Translations under genes and position numbers: made by a program
NCBI RefSeq assembly: GCF_900129935.1
Contig: NZ_FQXJ01000003.1
Span: 372,001-436,000 of the forward strand
Reading direction: 5' to 3'
Length of the DNA: 64,000 nt
Origin: Desulfosporosinus lacus DSM 15449
GTDB lineage: Bacteria > Bacillota > Desulfitobacteriia > Desulfitobacteriales > Desulfitobacteriaceae
In this document: one piece after another, positions 1 through 8,209 of the stretch
Layout: every line of letters begins with the position of its first letter
Position numbering within the stretch: position 1 is the first letter of the stretch
The notes under the pieces: model-generated
Database searches by the model: none
Seen by the model: the letters and a program-made list of their open reading frames with translations, nothing else
What the model was told of the DNA's origin: nothing

Positions 1-1371
1 GATTATTCGGCAGGCGAATTGTCAAGCAGGACCATGAGTATCAATCAACTGTGTTCTATGCTCTCAGATAGTGTTATGACATCGGGACTGACCGCACTAT
101 TCTCTTTTGTGTACATAATTCAGATGCAGACCTTTGCTTCAAGTTTGGTTGCGCCCGCTATGCTCATTATAATTTCTATGCTGGTATTTACTATCCTCAC
201 AGGGTTATTACAGATTAGGTTATTGACAAAGCAAACCAAGTTGTCAGCAAAAATGAATGGACTTGTTTTCCAACTATTCAACGGTATTCAGAAGGTAAAG
301 CTGGCAGGCGCTGAAAAAAGAGTCTTTTCAAAATGGGTTGAGAAGTATAAAAATTTGGGCAAAGTCACCTATTCTCCACCGCTTCTTTTGAAGATTCAAG
401 GGGCTGTATCAGGAGCCCTTACTCTGGGCGGGAGTTTAATACTTTACTATTTTGCCGCCCGCTCTAATGTATCCGTTTCAAATTATATCGCTTTCACGGT
501 TGCATATGGTTCAGTAAGTGCTGCGATCCTGCAACTTTCTGAGATTGTTATGAGCCTGGCAAATATTAAACCTTTGCTCGAGATGGTAAAACCTATTTTA
601 GAAACTGTACCGGAGATTGACGAGACTAAGAAGATAGTGACAGGATTGTCAGGCTCTATCGAAATGAATAATATAACATTTCGTTATACTGAGAACGGAC
701 CGGCAATTCTAAATAATCTAAGCCTGAGAGTTAAGCCGGGTGAATATGTGGGCATTGTGGGGAAGACGGGATGCGGAAAGTCTACTTTGATGCGTATTTT
801 ACTAGGCTTTGAGAAACCTGAATCGGGCGCGGTATATTATGACGGTTCTAGTCTTGAAAGCCTCGATGTTCGTTCAGTACGACAGAACATGGGTGTTGTG
901 ATGCAGAGCGGCAAGTTATTTTCTGGAGATATTTTTTCCAACATCATCGTTACCGCACCCTGGCTGACCCTGGAAGATGCATGGCAAGCAGCACGCATGG
1001 CGGGCGTTGAGGAGGATATCCTGGCCATGCCGATGGGGATGCACACTGTGATTTCCGAGGGGAGTGGAGGAATTTCTGGGGGTCAGAGGCAGCGTATTAT
1101 GATTGCTAGAGCGATTGCGGCCAAGCCTAAGATTCTATTTTTTGATGAAGCCACTTCTGCCCTGGACAATATCACGCAAAAAATTGTTTCCGAATCGCTG
1201 GCGACATTAAACTGTACGCGGATCGTGATAGCTCACAGGCTTTCAACTATTAAGATGTGCGATAAGATTCTAGTGTTTGACAGAGGCGTGATAGTTGAGG
1301 AAGGCACATTTGAAGAACTAATGGCAAAGGAGGGGCTTTTTCATGAGTTTGCAAGCAGACAAATGGCCTAA
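1..1371 (+). CDS. NHLM-type peptide-export ABC transporter, permease-ATPase (5' end outside window)
   Basis: The reading frame is open to base 1, so the start codon lies upstream and only the C-terminal part is present; residue numbers here count from a TTG at 19. Two or more membrane segments occupy about residues 20-70 and 125-180, followed by an ATPase domain with Walker A GKTGCGKS (about 248-255), signature SGGQRQR, Walker B ILFFDEATSALD and an H-loop IVIAHRLS. The SAGELSSRTMSIN stretch before the first membrane segment resembles the linker of NHLM (nitrile-hydratase-leader microcin) exporters, which carry double-glycine peptides. The peptide genes downstream fit that role. The leader-cleaving C39 domain is not visible; it would be on the missing N-terminus or on a partner gene. 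Confidence 0.85.
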   Translation, partial: DYSAGELSSRTMSINQLCSMLSDSVMTSGLTALFSFVYIIQMQTFASSLVAPAMLIIISMLVFTILTGLLQIRLLTKQTKLSAKMNGLVFQLFNGIQKVKLAGAEKRVFSKWVEKYKNLGKVTYSPPLLLKIQGAVSGALTLGGSLILYYFAARSNVSVSNYIAFTVAYGSVSAAILQLSEIVMSLANIKPLLEMVKPILETVPEIDETKKIVTGLSGSIEMNNITFRYTENGPAILNNLSLRVKPGEYVGIVGKTGCGKSTLMRILLGFEKPESGAVYYDGSSLESLDVRSVRQNMGVVMQSGKLFSGDIFSNIIVTAPWLTLEDAWQAARMAGVEEDILAMPMGMHTVISEGSGGISGGQRQRIMIARAIAAKPKILFFDEATSALDNITQKIVSESLATLNCTRIVIAHRLSTIKMCDKILVFDRGVIVEEGTFEELMAKEGLFHEFASRQMA

Positions 1372-2530
1372 TCAAAGGGCAGCAAGGGGAAATTTGTCAA
1401 GAAAGCAGGTTTTAGGCTGGGGCTTAATCTGTTTTATACTTCTAAGCCTAATGGGGTGTGCAAGTGAGCAAAAGGTCAATCCCAAGGAACTCTATATTCC
1501 GGTATTAGGGGATGCAGCCTGGTTGAAAGAGGATGGGGCATTTATAAGTGGGGTTGAACTAGCGGTGGAGGTATTGAATAAGGAGTACACTGCTGAGGGA
1601 TATACCGTCAAAACAGAGGTCATCGATGATTTGGCGTCCTATGATAAAGGGGTAGAAATGGCGACTAGGCTTAGCACGGAAAAAACTGTGACAGCGGTGA
1701 TAAACTTACAAGATTTTGATGTTTCTAAGACTACAGCGGGTATCCTTTCCGAAGGTGGGAAGCTGGTATTCTTCCCATACGGTGTCTTCGACAGCCTTAT
1801 GAATCAAGGGAATAACAAGCTGTTCTGCAATGTACCCAGCTTTGCAGATTTAGGAACTGCCATGGCGGGCTATGCTGCCCAAAAAGGGTTTAAGCGCATT
1901 GCCATCTATCACAATGGAATCACTTCACAGGAGGAACTGGCTACCGCTTTTGAACTTGCTTTGTCCAGTACGGAAGGTAAGGTTGTGGACTATGTACCCA
2001 ATATTTCCTCGCAGAGTGATTTTGAAACGGTTTATAGCAGATGGAAGGCCTTAGATGTTGACTGTGTTGTGATCGCCCAATACGGATCCGAGAGGGCCTA
2101 TGAAGTGCTGGGGATGATCAGGAATAAGGACAACAATCTAGCGGTAATTGGTGAACCTATATTCAGTACCGCTAATTTATTAAGTGAAAACAAGAAAAAT
2201 GCAGAAAATCTTGTGATCCCATCTACCCTCATTATTAAGGAAAGTGAAAAGCTTAATAAGTTTCGAGAACAATACAGACAGAAGTTCAATAAGGAAGCCG
2301 ATATTTGGGCGGTGCAAGGTTACGATACTATGAGACTCATTACTGATACCTGCATTAATACGGGTTGCACTGACCCTGAAATACTATCAGAAATACTCCA
2401 TGCCGCCAAAGGGTATGAAGGGGTAGGCGGAACTATTGCCTTTTTAGAAGGGGGAGCTCTCAAGGTAAATGTTCAGGATTTGCAGATGTTGGTCAGCAGA
2501 AACGGGCAATTTGCAGGGATTAAGAATTAG
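1343..2530 (+). CDS. ABC-type substrate-binding lipoprotein (periplasmic-binding fold type I)
   Basis: This 395-residue protein has an N-terminal membrane segment ending in the lipobox LSLMGC, so it is probably a lipoprotein anchored outside the cell. The remainder resembles the LivK/Peripla_BP_6 class of amino-acid or small-ligand binding proteins (GAFISGVELAVEVLN near the N-terminus, AVQGYDTMRL near the C-terminus). The ATG at 1343 lies inside the exporter gene, 29 bases before its end, with an AAAGGAGG ribosome site at 1326, so the two are translationally coupled. A binding protein coupled to a peptide exporter is unusual; the ligand cannot be told from sequence. Confidence 0.8.
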   Translation: MSLQADKWPNQRAARGNLSRKQVLGWGLICFILLSLMGCASEQKVNPKELYIPVLGDAAWLKEDGAFISGVELAVEVLNKEYTAEGYTVKTEVIDDLASYDKGVEMATRLSTEKTVTAVINLQDFDVSKTTAGILSEGGKLVFFPYGVFDSLMNQGNNKLFCNVPSFADLGTAMAGYAAQKGFKRIAIYHNGITSQEELATAFELALSSTEGKVVDYVPNISSQSDFETVYSRWKALDVDCVVIAQYGSERAYEVLGMIRNKDNNLAVIGEPIFSTANLLSENKKNAENLVIPSTLIIKESEKLNKFREQYRQKFNKEADIWAVQGYDTMRLITDTCINTGCTDPEILSEILHAAKGYEGVGGTIAFLEGGALKVNVQDLQMLVSRNGQFAGIKN

Positions 2531-2670
2531 GAAGGTGGAAATCCGACTCGCTACGAGGAGGGAAATCTATTATCATGCGCTAAAGTGACTTCAAGAACAA
2601 AAAAGGCGTTGTGACAATCCATTAAGAAGACAAGGGTTAACTACCAAGGTTTAAGAGGGGGTGAAAAATA

Positions 2671-3600
2671 ATGACTAAGGCGGAATCCAATATTGTGCTG
2701 TTTTCCATCACACTATGCTGGGCATCCTCTTATATATTTATCAAAAATATCCCTGACTCTATTTCGGCTTTTGCCTATGTGACTATGACGACGTCGGTTG
2801 CCAGCATTATTTTAGCGCTTGTTTTCATTAAAAGATTAAAGGATTTTGATAAGCAGACTCTGTGGAGAAGTTTGATTTTAGCAGGGATTATCTGCGGGAA
2901 TTTAGTCTTTGAACGACTTGGCATAGCGAAGATACCAGCCTCTGCGGCTAGTTTTATTGCATCCTTAAACATTGTGTTCGTCCCGCTTTTGTTGCTGATA
3001 TTTAAGCGAAAACCCAGTCTAAACAACGTGGCAGGCATAATAATTATCTTAACCGGTCTTATTTTCACTAGTGGAATCAAGCTGGGAGAGACAGTGAATT
3101 ACGGGGTTCTTGCCATGACGGCAGCCTGTCTCTTTATGGCAGTTTATATTATTATCGTTGACGATTTTACCAAAAAAAGTGATCCCTTGTTGCTAGGGAT
3201 CGGGCAGATGTTTTTTACGGCGCTTATCGGTTTTGGGTTGTGGTTTATCGAAGAACCGAGAACCTTTTTTTCGATTGTGTACACAAACGAAATACTGGCG
3301 AATATTTTCATGCTGGCGTTTTTTGCCAAGGCCTATGCTTATATCATGCTTATGTATAGTCAAAAATATGCTTCTCCCATTACAGTAACCATTATGGCGT
3401 CCACTGAGCCTGTGGTGACAATGGTGTTAGCATTACTTATCCCTAATACTTTTGGGAAAACAGAAGTCTTGACCATGAATAATGTGATCGGGGTTTCTTT
3501 TATTCTGGTAGGGGCAATTTTTGCTGGGACCAACTTTTTAAGTAGAAAGAACAGAATGGATCAAGCAACCTCTCTGACCGATTCTGCTATGGGGGGCTAA
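2671..3600 (+). CDS. EamA/DMT-family permease
   Basis: A 309-residue integral membrane protein with about ten hydrophobic segments in the two-repeat layout of the drug/metabolite transporter (EamA) family. CWASSYIFIKNIP near the N-terminus matches the usual W-(G/A)-S-x(2)-(V/I) start of these proteins, and the second half contains the SPITVTIMASTEPVVTMVLALL stretch typical of the second repeat (A-x-x-x-x-x-E-P-V). The ribosome site is AGAGGGGGTG just before ATG 2671. Substrate unknown. It sits 140 bases after the lipoprotein gene and one base before the next permease gene, so the three are probably one transcription unit with the exporter. Confidence 0.8.
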   Translation: MTKAESNIVLFSITLCWASSYIFIKNIPDSISAFAYVTMTTSVASIILALVFIKRLKDFDKQTLWRSLILAGIICGNLVFERLGIAKIPASAASFIASLNIVFVPLLLLIFKRKPSLNNVAGIIIILTGLIFTSGIKLGETVNYGVLAMTAACLFMAVYIIIVDDFTKKSDPLLLGIGQMFFTALIGFGLWFIEEPRTFFSIVYTNEILANIFMLAFFAKAYAYIMLMYSQKYASPITVTIMASTEPVVTMVLALLIPNTFGKTEVLTMNNVIGVSFILVGAIFAGTNFLSRKNRMDQATSLTDSAMGG

Positions 3601-3601
3601 A

Positions 3602-4357
3602 ATGAACGAACTATTATCTCCCTTTAGATCAAAACAGAAGCTATTACAAATAGGTCTGTGTGTGCTGGTGTTTATCGGGATGGCTGTCCCCTTTAAGGTG
3701 ATGGTACTTATTGAAGGGTTTACTGAGGTGCGACCAGTCAATGCTGTGCCCGTTGTAGCTGGGCTTCTTCTAGGTCCTGCTGCAGCATGGGGCTGCGGAA
3801 TCGGTAATCTGATCGCTGATTTGTTTGGAACTTTTACTAAAGGGTCTCTCTTAGGCTTCATTGGCAATTTCTTGGCTGCTTATTTGCCTTATAAATTGTG
3901 GCATATCTCAGGCAGCAAGGAAATGCCCAATGTAAAAAGCTATAAAAATATTATCAAGTATATTTTGATTTCGACAATTGCCGCTATTGCATCCGCTATA
4001 ATTATCGCCTGCGGTTGGGATTTCTTGTTTGGCATGTGGATGCCAAATTTATTTTGGATTATTATATTCAACGATGTTGGATTTCCGCTTCTAATAGGCT
4101 TGCCGGTTTTTATTGTCCTCACATCGGAAGAGAGCAAGCTCAAAATTACCATGCCAATTAGAAGCCTGCGAAACCATAAAGGACAGGGGTATCTTTCTTT
4201 AAAATATGCGCTCTTGGGTGCACTTGTTTTGAGTGAATTGGCCTTGATGGGGATGATTTCCATTGGTTTAAGAATGTCCTCATCGTTGGTGATGGGGATA
4301 ATTGGCGGGATTTTTACGATTGCTTTGATAGGGTTTGTAGGTATTAGGGATGAATAA
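3602..4357 (+). CDS. QueT-like / ECF-type S-component membrane protein
   Basis: A 251-residue polytopic membrane protein. The segment RPVNAVPVVAGLLLGPAAAWG followed by CGIGNLIADLFG resembles the QueT-type substrate-capture proteins of energy-coupling-factor transporters, where an RP-N motif sits at the start of the second membrane helix. The C-terminal third (three further helices with a basic linker around residues 190-205) goes beyond the usual QueT length. The start follows the EamA stop by one base. No ECF ATPase or T-component is nearby, so it would use a shared energising module or act alone. Family call is from pattern only. Confidence 0.55.
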   Translation: MNELLSPFRSKQKLLQIGLCVLVFIGMAVPFKVMVLIEGFTEVRPVNAVPVVAGLLLGPAAAWGCGIGNLIADLFGTFTKGSLLGFIGNFLAAYLPYKLWHISGSKEMPNVKSYKNIIKYILISTIAAIASAIIIACGWDFLFGMWMPNLFWIIIFNDVGFPLLIGLPVFIVLTSEESKLKITMPIRSLRNHKGQGYLSLKYALLGALVLSELALMGMISIGLRMSSSLVMGIIGGIFTIALIGFVGIRDE

Positions 4358-4389
4358 GCAAAAAGATTAAAGAAATATGTAAAAAGATG

Positions 4390-4417
4390 TGTAATAGAAC
4401 TTAAAGTAATAAGTATT
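4390..4417 (+). promoter_or_regulatory. Shared upstream element, copy 1 (TGTAAT-N17-GTATT)
   Basis: TGTAAT at 4390-4395, a 17-base spacer containing AGAACTTAAAG, then GTATT at 4413-4417, followed by CACTCATAGAAAGTAAAA. The same layout occurs at 6127-6154 and 9746-9773. Here it ends 80 bases before the ATG of the first GG-peptide gene. The spacing suggests a promoter; whether the local ECF sigma factor reads it is inference. Confidence 0.6.
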
Positions 4418-4496
4418 CACTCATAGAAAGTAAAACCGAATCTGCGGCAGACAAAGAATCTGTTGTTGGACACATTTAACTGAAGGAGGAAGTCAA

Positions 4497-4847
4497 ATGA
4501 ATATTAATAATTTTATTGAAAGTCTGGGAGAAAACAAGGAGGAGCTTCTTAAAAAGGGAGCAATGTGCACGAGTGTCGATGAGCTGCTTGCACTGGCCGT
4601 AGAGTATGGATTAACTTTGGATGGGGCAGGAGCAACAGAACTTTTGGAAGCAAAGCAGGTAACGATAGGCAAGTTGACGGATGAAGAGCTCGATAGTGTC
4701 GCGGGTGGTGGATTTCGTACAAAGGTTAGAGAGAATGTTTATTATAGAGAATATTTTACATGTAAAAACTGCGGAAGTCATTATTTGAGACTACCCGATC
4801 CTACATGTGCTGATTGTGGAGCTAAGGCTGGACCTGTAACTCGCTAG
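4497..4847 (+). CDS. Nif11-like double-glycine precursor peptide with CxxC tail (peptide A1)
   Basis: A 116-residue peptide. Residues 1-71 form a Nif11-like leader: an amphipathic start (NNFIESLGENKEEL), a conserved Cys24, then DELLALAVEYGLTLD and the processing motif LTDEELDSVAGG. The remaining 45 residues are the presumed core, with two pairs CKNC (89/92) and CADC (104/107) spaced like a small zinc ribbon. The leader is nearly the same as in the genes at 7491, 9846 and 11247 while the tails differ, the usual pattern of precursor families where leaders are conserved and cores diversify. The ribosome site GAAGGAGGAAG precedes ATG 4497 and the shared upstream element lies 80 bases before it. 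Product activity unknown. Confidence 0.85.
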   Translation: MNINNFIESLGENKEELLKKGAMCTSVDELLALAVEYGLTLDGAGATELLEAKQVTIGKLTDEELDSVAGGGFRTKVRENVYYREYFTCKNCGSHYLRLPDPTCADCGAKAGPVTR

Positions 4848-4991
4848 AAAAGGTTTATCAGACCAATTAGCAGTCTTAGGAGGCATGGTGGGCGAACTAT
4901 GCCTCCTAACTTAGGGTAAGAAATGAAAGCAGAAGTTATAAAGACCTGTTGAAAGACAGTCGCTTAATAGAACCAAAGGGGGTGAAAGGAG

Positions 4992-5585
4992 TTGAACTCA
5001 ATAGTACAAGCTGATATGTCAGAGTTGGCAGTTAAAGCCCGCCGAGATCCGCAAGCCTTTGCTGCAATCTATGAAATCTATTTTACGAGAATTTATAACT
5101 ATGTTCGTTATCGAGTGAAGGACCCTGAAACCACCGACGACTTAATCAGCGTGATTTTCGAAAAAGTACTTAAAAACATCAGACTTTTCAGGCCGGAAAA
5201 AGGGAATTTTACTGCTTGGCTATTTGCTATTGCCCATAATGTAATAACCGACTATTTTCGAAATAGGGAGAAAAACCAATTGTCTTCCCTTGAGGCCTAT
5301 GGTGAGATTGCTTCAATATCTCAGGATTTGGGAGAAGCCTTTGTTGAAAATGAATTAAGAAGTAAACTCTTAGAAGCCTTAGGCGAATTAAGCGAAAGAG
5401 AACGTCACATTATTGCCCTTAAGTTTTGGTCAGGGTTAAAAAACCGCAGTATTGCCAAGCTGATCGGGGTCAGTGAAAGTAATGTGGGCGTGATACTTTA
5501 TCGGGCAATGGGGCGGTTGTATTCGAGTATAGGGTCTGGAGGGGAGGAGTCCAATGAGAGAAAGTCGCTATGCAGAACACTTTAA
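4992..5585 (+). CDS. ECF-type RNA polymerase sigma factor
   Basis: A 197-residue sigma-70 family protein with only regions 2 and 4. Region 2 covers about residues 15-90 (YIRY-like NYVRYRVKDPETTDDLISVIFEK, then NFTAWLFAIAHNVITDYFR, the core-binding and -10 recognition helices). Region 4 covers about 130-185 (LSERERHIIALKF and the helix-turn-helix SIAKLIGVSESNVGVILYRAMGRL). The likely start is TTG 4992, right after GGTGAAAGGAG. The stop lies 32 bases inside the next gene, the position normally held by an anti-sigma factor. It probably controls some or all genes of this peptide cluster. Confidence 0.9.
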   Translation: MNSIVQADMSELAVKARRDPQAFAAIYEIYFTRIYNYVRYRVKDPETTDDLISVIFEKVLKNIRLFRPEKGNFTAWLFAIAHNVITDYFRNREKNQLSSLEAYGEIASISQDLGEAFVENELRSKLLEALGELSERERHIIALKFWSGLKNRSIAKLIGVSESNVGVILYRAMGRLYSSIGSGGEESNERKSLCRTL

Positions 5586-5988
5586 TTTGGAGTTGGAACG
5601 AAGTAATCTTATGACAATTGAAAGTGAAACCGAATTAAAATTGCTAACTCATGTGGAAGAGAAAGAGGTTTTGGGAGAGCTGGCGCCCCTGCTTGAATTG
5701 GCAGGGATTGTGAAAAGTGCGGATTTTTCAGGCGAGAGTCGAATTAAAAATAGTCTTTTACAACGCTTGCTGCAAAAGTTTCCAGAGCAAAAACCTGATT
5801 CAACGAATGATCAATCACATTTTGACGCTGAACTAAGTGACGACGAATTGGAACTAGCCGCTGGGGGGGGGATAGGTCAACCGACGAATGATAAGGGCTG
5901 TTTGTTGTGTGGTTGCCAACGATCATCAGCAACAATTGACTGTGACAATTGTTCATTTTGCGGGCATCCTCGTTCAAGCCATAAGTGA
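5554..5988 (+). CDS. Sigma-coupled protein ending in a double-glycine motif and Cys-rich tail
   Basis: A 144-residue protein whose ATG at 5554 lies inside the sigma gene with a strong GGAGGGGAGGAG site. Residues 25-80 are a helical acidic/leucine-rich domain (ELKLLTHVEEKEVLGELAPLLELA) with no Nif11 resemblance; by position it should be the sigma partner. Residues 93-106 read LSDDELELAAGGG, the same processing motif as the neighbouring peptides, followed by a 38-residue tail with C116, C119, C121, C130, C133 and C136. It may be an anti-sigma factor that is also a secreted precursor, or an ordinary precursor. Bases 5863-5871 are nine consecutive G exactly at the GGG codons; loss or gain of one G would end the tail at once or within six codons. 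Confidence 0.75.
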   Translation: MRESRYAEHFNLELERSNLMTIESETELKLLTHVEEKEVLGELAPLLELAGIVKSADFSGESRIKNSLLQRLLQKFPEQKPDSTNDQSHFDAELSDDELELAAGGGIGQPTNDKGCLLCGCQRSSATIDCDNCSFCGHPRSSHK

Positions 5989-6126
5989 ACTCACTGATAA
6001 ATCAAACAGGTTGTTTTGCCACTACAACGACTTCCTTAACATCGAGCAACAAAAAACGATACATGCTTTATGTATTGTCAGAAACATTTAAGCGCGGGAT
6101 TTGCAATTAAAGAAATCTACTAAGAG

Positions 6127-6154
6127 TGTAATGATAACTTTGCTCTTACGTATT
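6127..6154 (+). promoter_or_regulatory. Shared upstream element, copy 2 (TGTAAT-N17-GTATT)
   Basis: TGTAAT at 6127-6132 and GTATT at 6150-6154 with a 17-base spacer (GATAACTTTGCTCTTAC), followed by AACTCATAGAAAATAAAA, nearly the same as after copy 1. Upstream, ATTAAAGAAAT is also shared with copy 1. It ends 73 bases before ATG 6227 of the HExxH protein gene. Confidence 0.6.
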
Positions 6155-6226
6155 AACTCATAGAAAATAAAAGCAAAAATTTATTATTTGAGTTTGAGAT
6201 GTGGAAAACAGCTAGAAAGGAAATAA

Positions 6227-7387
6227 ATGGACAAAAAAATAGTGAGAAGAAATGTGCTTCAAGAACTTGGAGCAACTGCGGCAGAAATAACGGAACTTCT
6301 TCATTATAATAAAAATGTTTTTCATAGAGAGGACAATGCTGAGACTTTGAGTTTTCCTCTTTCCGACGAACCTTTTGTAGCTGCCTGGGAAAAGTATGCC
6401 TTGGAGGCAAAATCGAAGGGGGTCTATGCGACTCTGCGTGAAAATTTAGTCCAGTTTCAATTTCCGATTCATGAGGGTATCAGTGCAACCGAAGGTTATA
6501 AGGCCGTTGTTAATGCCGGAAAGGATTTGACTGCAGGGGAAGCCGGACTCCATTTTGAAAAGTCAGAATTATTAGATTTGGTTATACATTCATCGTCTGC
6601 CGGCAAAATCCCGCTTATAATTACCCGGCACCGCAATGATTTTGTGTCACTGGTCAGGGCACTCGCCATGAAAAATGAACCTCAGCCAATACCAGATTCT
6701 ATGGGGGCCCTGATAATCTCTGGCTATAACAATTGGGGACGGGTCAGAGACTATCGTAGGATGTGGGAGGGCAAAGAGAGAAAATGGGGTGGAGAAAATT
6801 GGCAGCAGGAGTTTCGGCGCTTAATTCCCCAAAAAGAGCTGTATCAAGATCGTTTCATAATTTTAAGCAATGGCTTTTATAGTGCTGTTCAGGCCTCAGA
6901 ACTAGGAATCTCGTCTGAGGAATGGAGAGAGGCTTCTCTAGTTATTAGGCGTGAACATGAGTGTGCACATTATTTTACACGCAGAGTTTTCTCTTCAATG
7001 CGTAATAACATGTTGGATGAGCTAATCGCCGATTACATGGGTATAACTGCTGCTATGAAAACCTATCGAGCGGACTGGTTCTTGCGCTTTGTCGGGCTAG
7101 AAGACTTTCCTTTGCACAGAGCGGGGGGAAGGATTAATAATTATCGAGGAACACCACCATTATCTGCCGGCGCTTTCGAGATTCTTAAGCAATTAGTTAA
7201 GGCTTCTGCGGAGAGGTTAGAAATTTTTCATAGGCGCTTCCGGGATAAAATTGATCTTCCAGGAGGACGCACTAAAATGCTGTTAGCCTTGGCTCAATTA
7301 ACCCTAGAGGAATTAGCGTCCAGTGAAAGCGAGTTGTTAATTGAGACCAATTTAGACACAATGACTAGGGGTAGAATGGAAGCTTGA
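6227..7387 (+). CDS. Putative zinc metallopeptidase (HExxH protein of the GG-peptide cluster)
   Basis: A 386-residue soluble protein with no signal peptide. Residues 241-249 read RREHECAHY, so H244-E245-C246-A247-H248 form an HExxH zinc site, and NMLDELIADYMG (261-271) supplies candidate third ligands E265 or D269, as in gluzincin-like peptidases. The rest is not a family I recognise. Position and a shared promoter-like element tie it to the peptide genes on either side, so it could remove leaders, trim tails or degrade precursors inside the cell; this is inference. The next gene starts 104 bases later. Start ATG 6227 follows AGAAAGGAAATAA. Confidence 0.65.
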   Translation: MDKKIVRRNVLQELGATAAEITELLHYNKNVFHREDNAETLSFPLSDEPFVAAWEKYALEAKSKGVYATLRENLVQFQFPIHEGISATEGYKAVVNAGKDLTAGEAGLHFEKSELLDLVIHSSSAGKIPLIITRHRNDFVSLVRALAMKNEPQPIPDSMGALIISGYNNWGRVRDYRRMWEGKERKWGGENWQQEFRRLIPQKELYQDRFIILSNGFYSAVQASELGISSEEWREASLVIRREHECAHYFTRRVFSSMRNNMLDELIADYMGITAAMKTYRADWFLRFVGLEDFPLHRAGGRINNYRGTPPLSAGAFEILKQLVKASAERLEIFHRRFRDKIDLPGGRTKMLLALAQLTLEELASSESELLIETNLDTMTRGRMEA

Positions 7388-7490
7388 CTAACAAAAACCT
7401 TCCAAAACAGCCCAAAACTATATAGATGGCAAGAGTTCTAGCTGAATTGCCCTAGTATTTGATGTGAATTATGACTGAGGAGGAAGCAAA

Positions 7491-7820
7491 ATGGATATCA
7501 AAGATTTAATCGAAAGTCTAGGTGAACAGAAGGAAGAGTTTTTCAGAAAGGGAGCGCAGTGCACAAGTGCCGAGGAACTGCTTGCCCTGGCCGTGGAGTA
7601 TAGCGTGACTCTGGATCGCGAAGGAGCAGTAAAGATTCTTGAATTAATGCATTTACCGAAAGGAAAGCTGTCGGATGAAGAGCTCGAAAGCGTTGGAGGT
7701 GGTGTGAACTACGACAATGAAAGGGCAAAGTGTATATTTTGTGGGCGGGATACTTTATCTGGGCGTATTATTTGTAAGTGGTGTGATGCCGCCTCTGGAT
7801 TAAATGCAAGGCCTTGTTAA
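7491..7820 (+). CDS. Nif11-like double-glycine precursor peptide with CxxC tail (peptide A2)
   Basis: A 109-residue peptide with the same leader as the gene at 4497 (MDIKDLIESLGEQKEEF, Cys24, AEELLALAVEYSVTLD, LSDEELESVGGG). The processing motif has VGGG where the others have VAGG. The tail has CIFC (81/84), CKWC (95/98) and a terminal Cys109. GAGGAGGAAGC precedes ATG 7491. It has no copy of the shared upstream element, so it is probably transcribed with the HExxH gene. Its last codons overlap a long version of the next frame, but the next gene likely starts after it. Confidence 0.85.
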   Translation: MDIKDLIESLGEQKEEFFRKGAQCTSAEELLALAVEYSVTLDREGAVKILELMHLPKGKLSDEELESVGGGVNYDNERAKCIFCGRDTLSGRIICKWCDAASGLNARPC

Positions 7821-7845
7821 CAACAAGTCGAAGGGAAGTGGAATT

Positions 7846-8091
7846 ATGACTCGCAAAGAATTATTGGAAAACGTAGCCAAAGAACAAAGGGAAGAGTTGA
7901 GCGATAGTGAAATAATCGATGACGTGCTTGACGCTGTAGCCGGAGGAACTTCTAATTCAGGTGTTCTTTGCACAAAATGTGGTGGAACCTATAGGCTTAT
8001 TCCTACATTACCTAACAACCACAAAACCAGCTTTTCTATACAATCTCAAAGGTGTGAAAAGTGTGGGGAACCTTGTGCTAAGAGATTTTAG
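7846..8091 (+). CDS. Short double-glycine peptide with CxxC tail (peptide A3)
   Basis: An 81-residue peptide starting at ATG 7846 after GAAGGGAAGTGG; an earlier in-frame ATG at 7804 lies in the upstream gene and is less likely. The leader is only 34 residues (MTRKELLENVAKEQREELSD..., ending LDAVAGG) and lacks the Nif11-like domain. The tail has CTKC (42/45) and CEKCGEPC (70, 73, 77), again a zinc-ribbon layout with a longer loop. It is 25 bases after peptide A2, so cotranscription is likely. The combination of a different leader with the same kind of tail suggests that the tail, not the leader, defines the family. Confidence 0.75.
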   Translation: MTRKELLENVAKEQREELSDSEIIDDVLDAVAGGTSNSGVLCTKCGGTYRLIPTLPNNHKTSFSIQSQRCEKCGEPCAKRF

Positions 8092-8209
8092 CAGGGTATG
8101 GTGTTTCAATGGAGGTAAGTAAGTGTTATTTCAAGTCTGGGTTTTAATACCTCAAGTAGAACAAACTGTAAATTTCTGATAGAATTGAATTTATAAAGTG
8201 GGTTATCTT

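Noticed and set aside
5888-6091. 67-codon frame overlapping the end of the sigma-coupled GG peptide
   Set aside because: No ribosome site. It would be reached by neither a -1 nor a +1 slip of the G run, because stop codons intervene.
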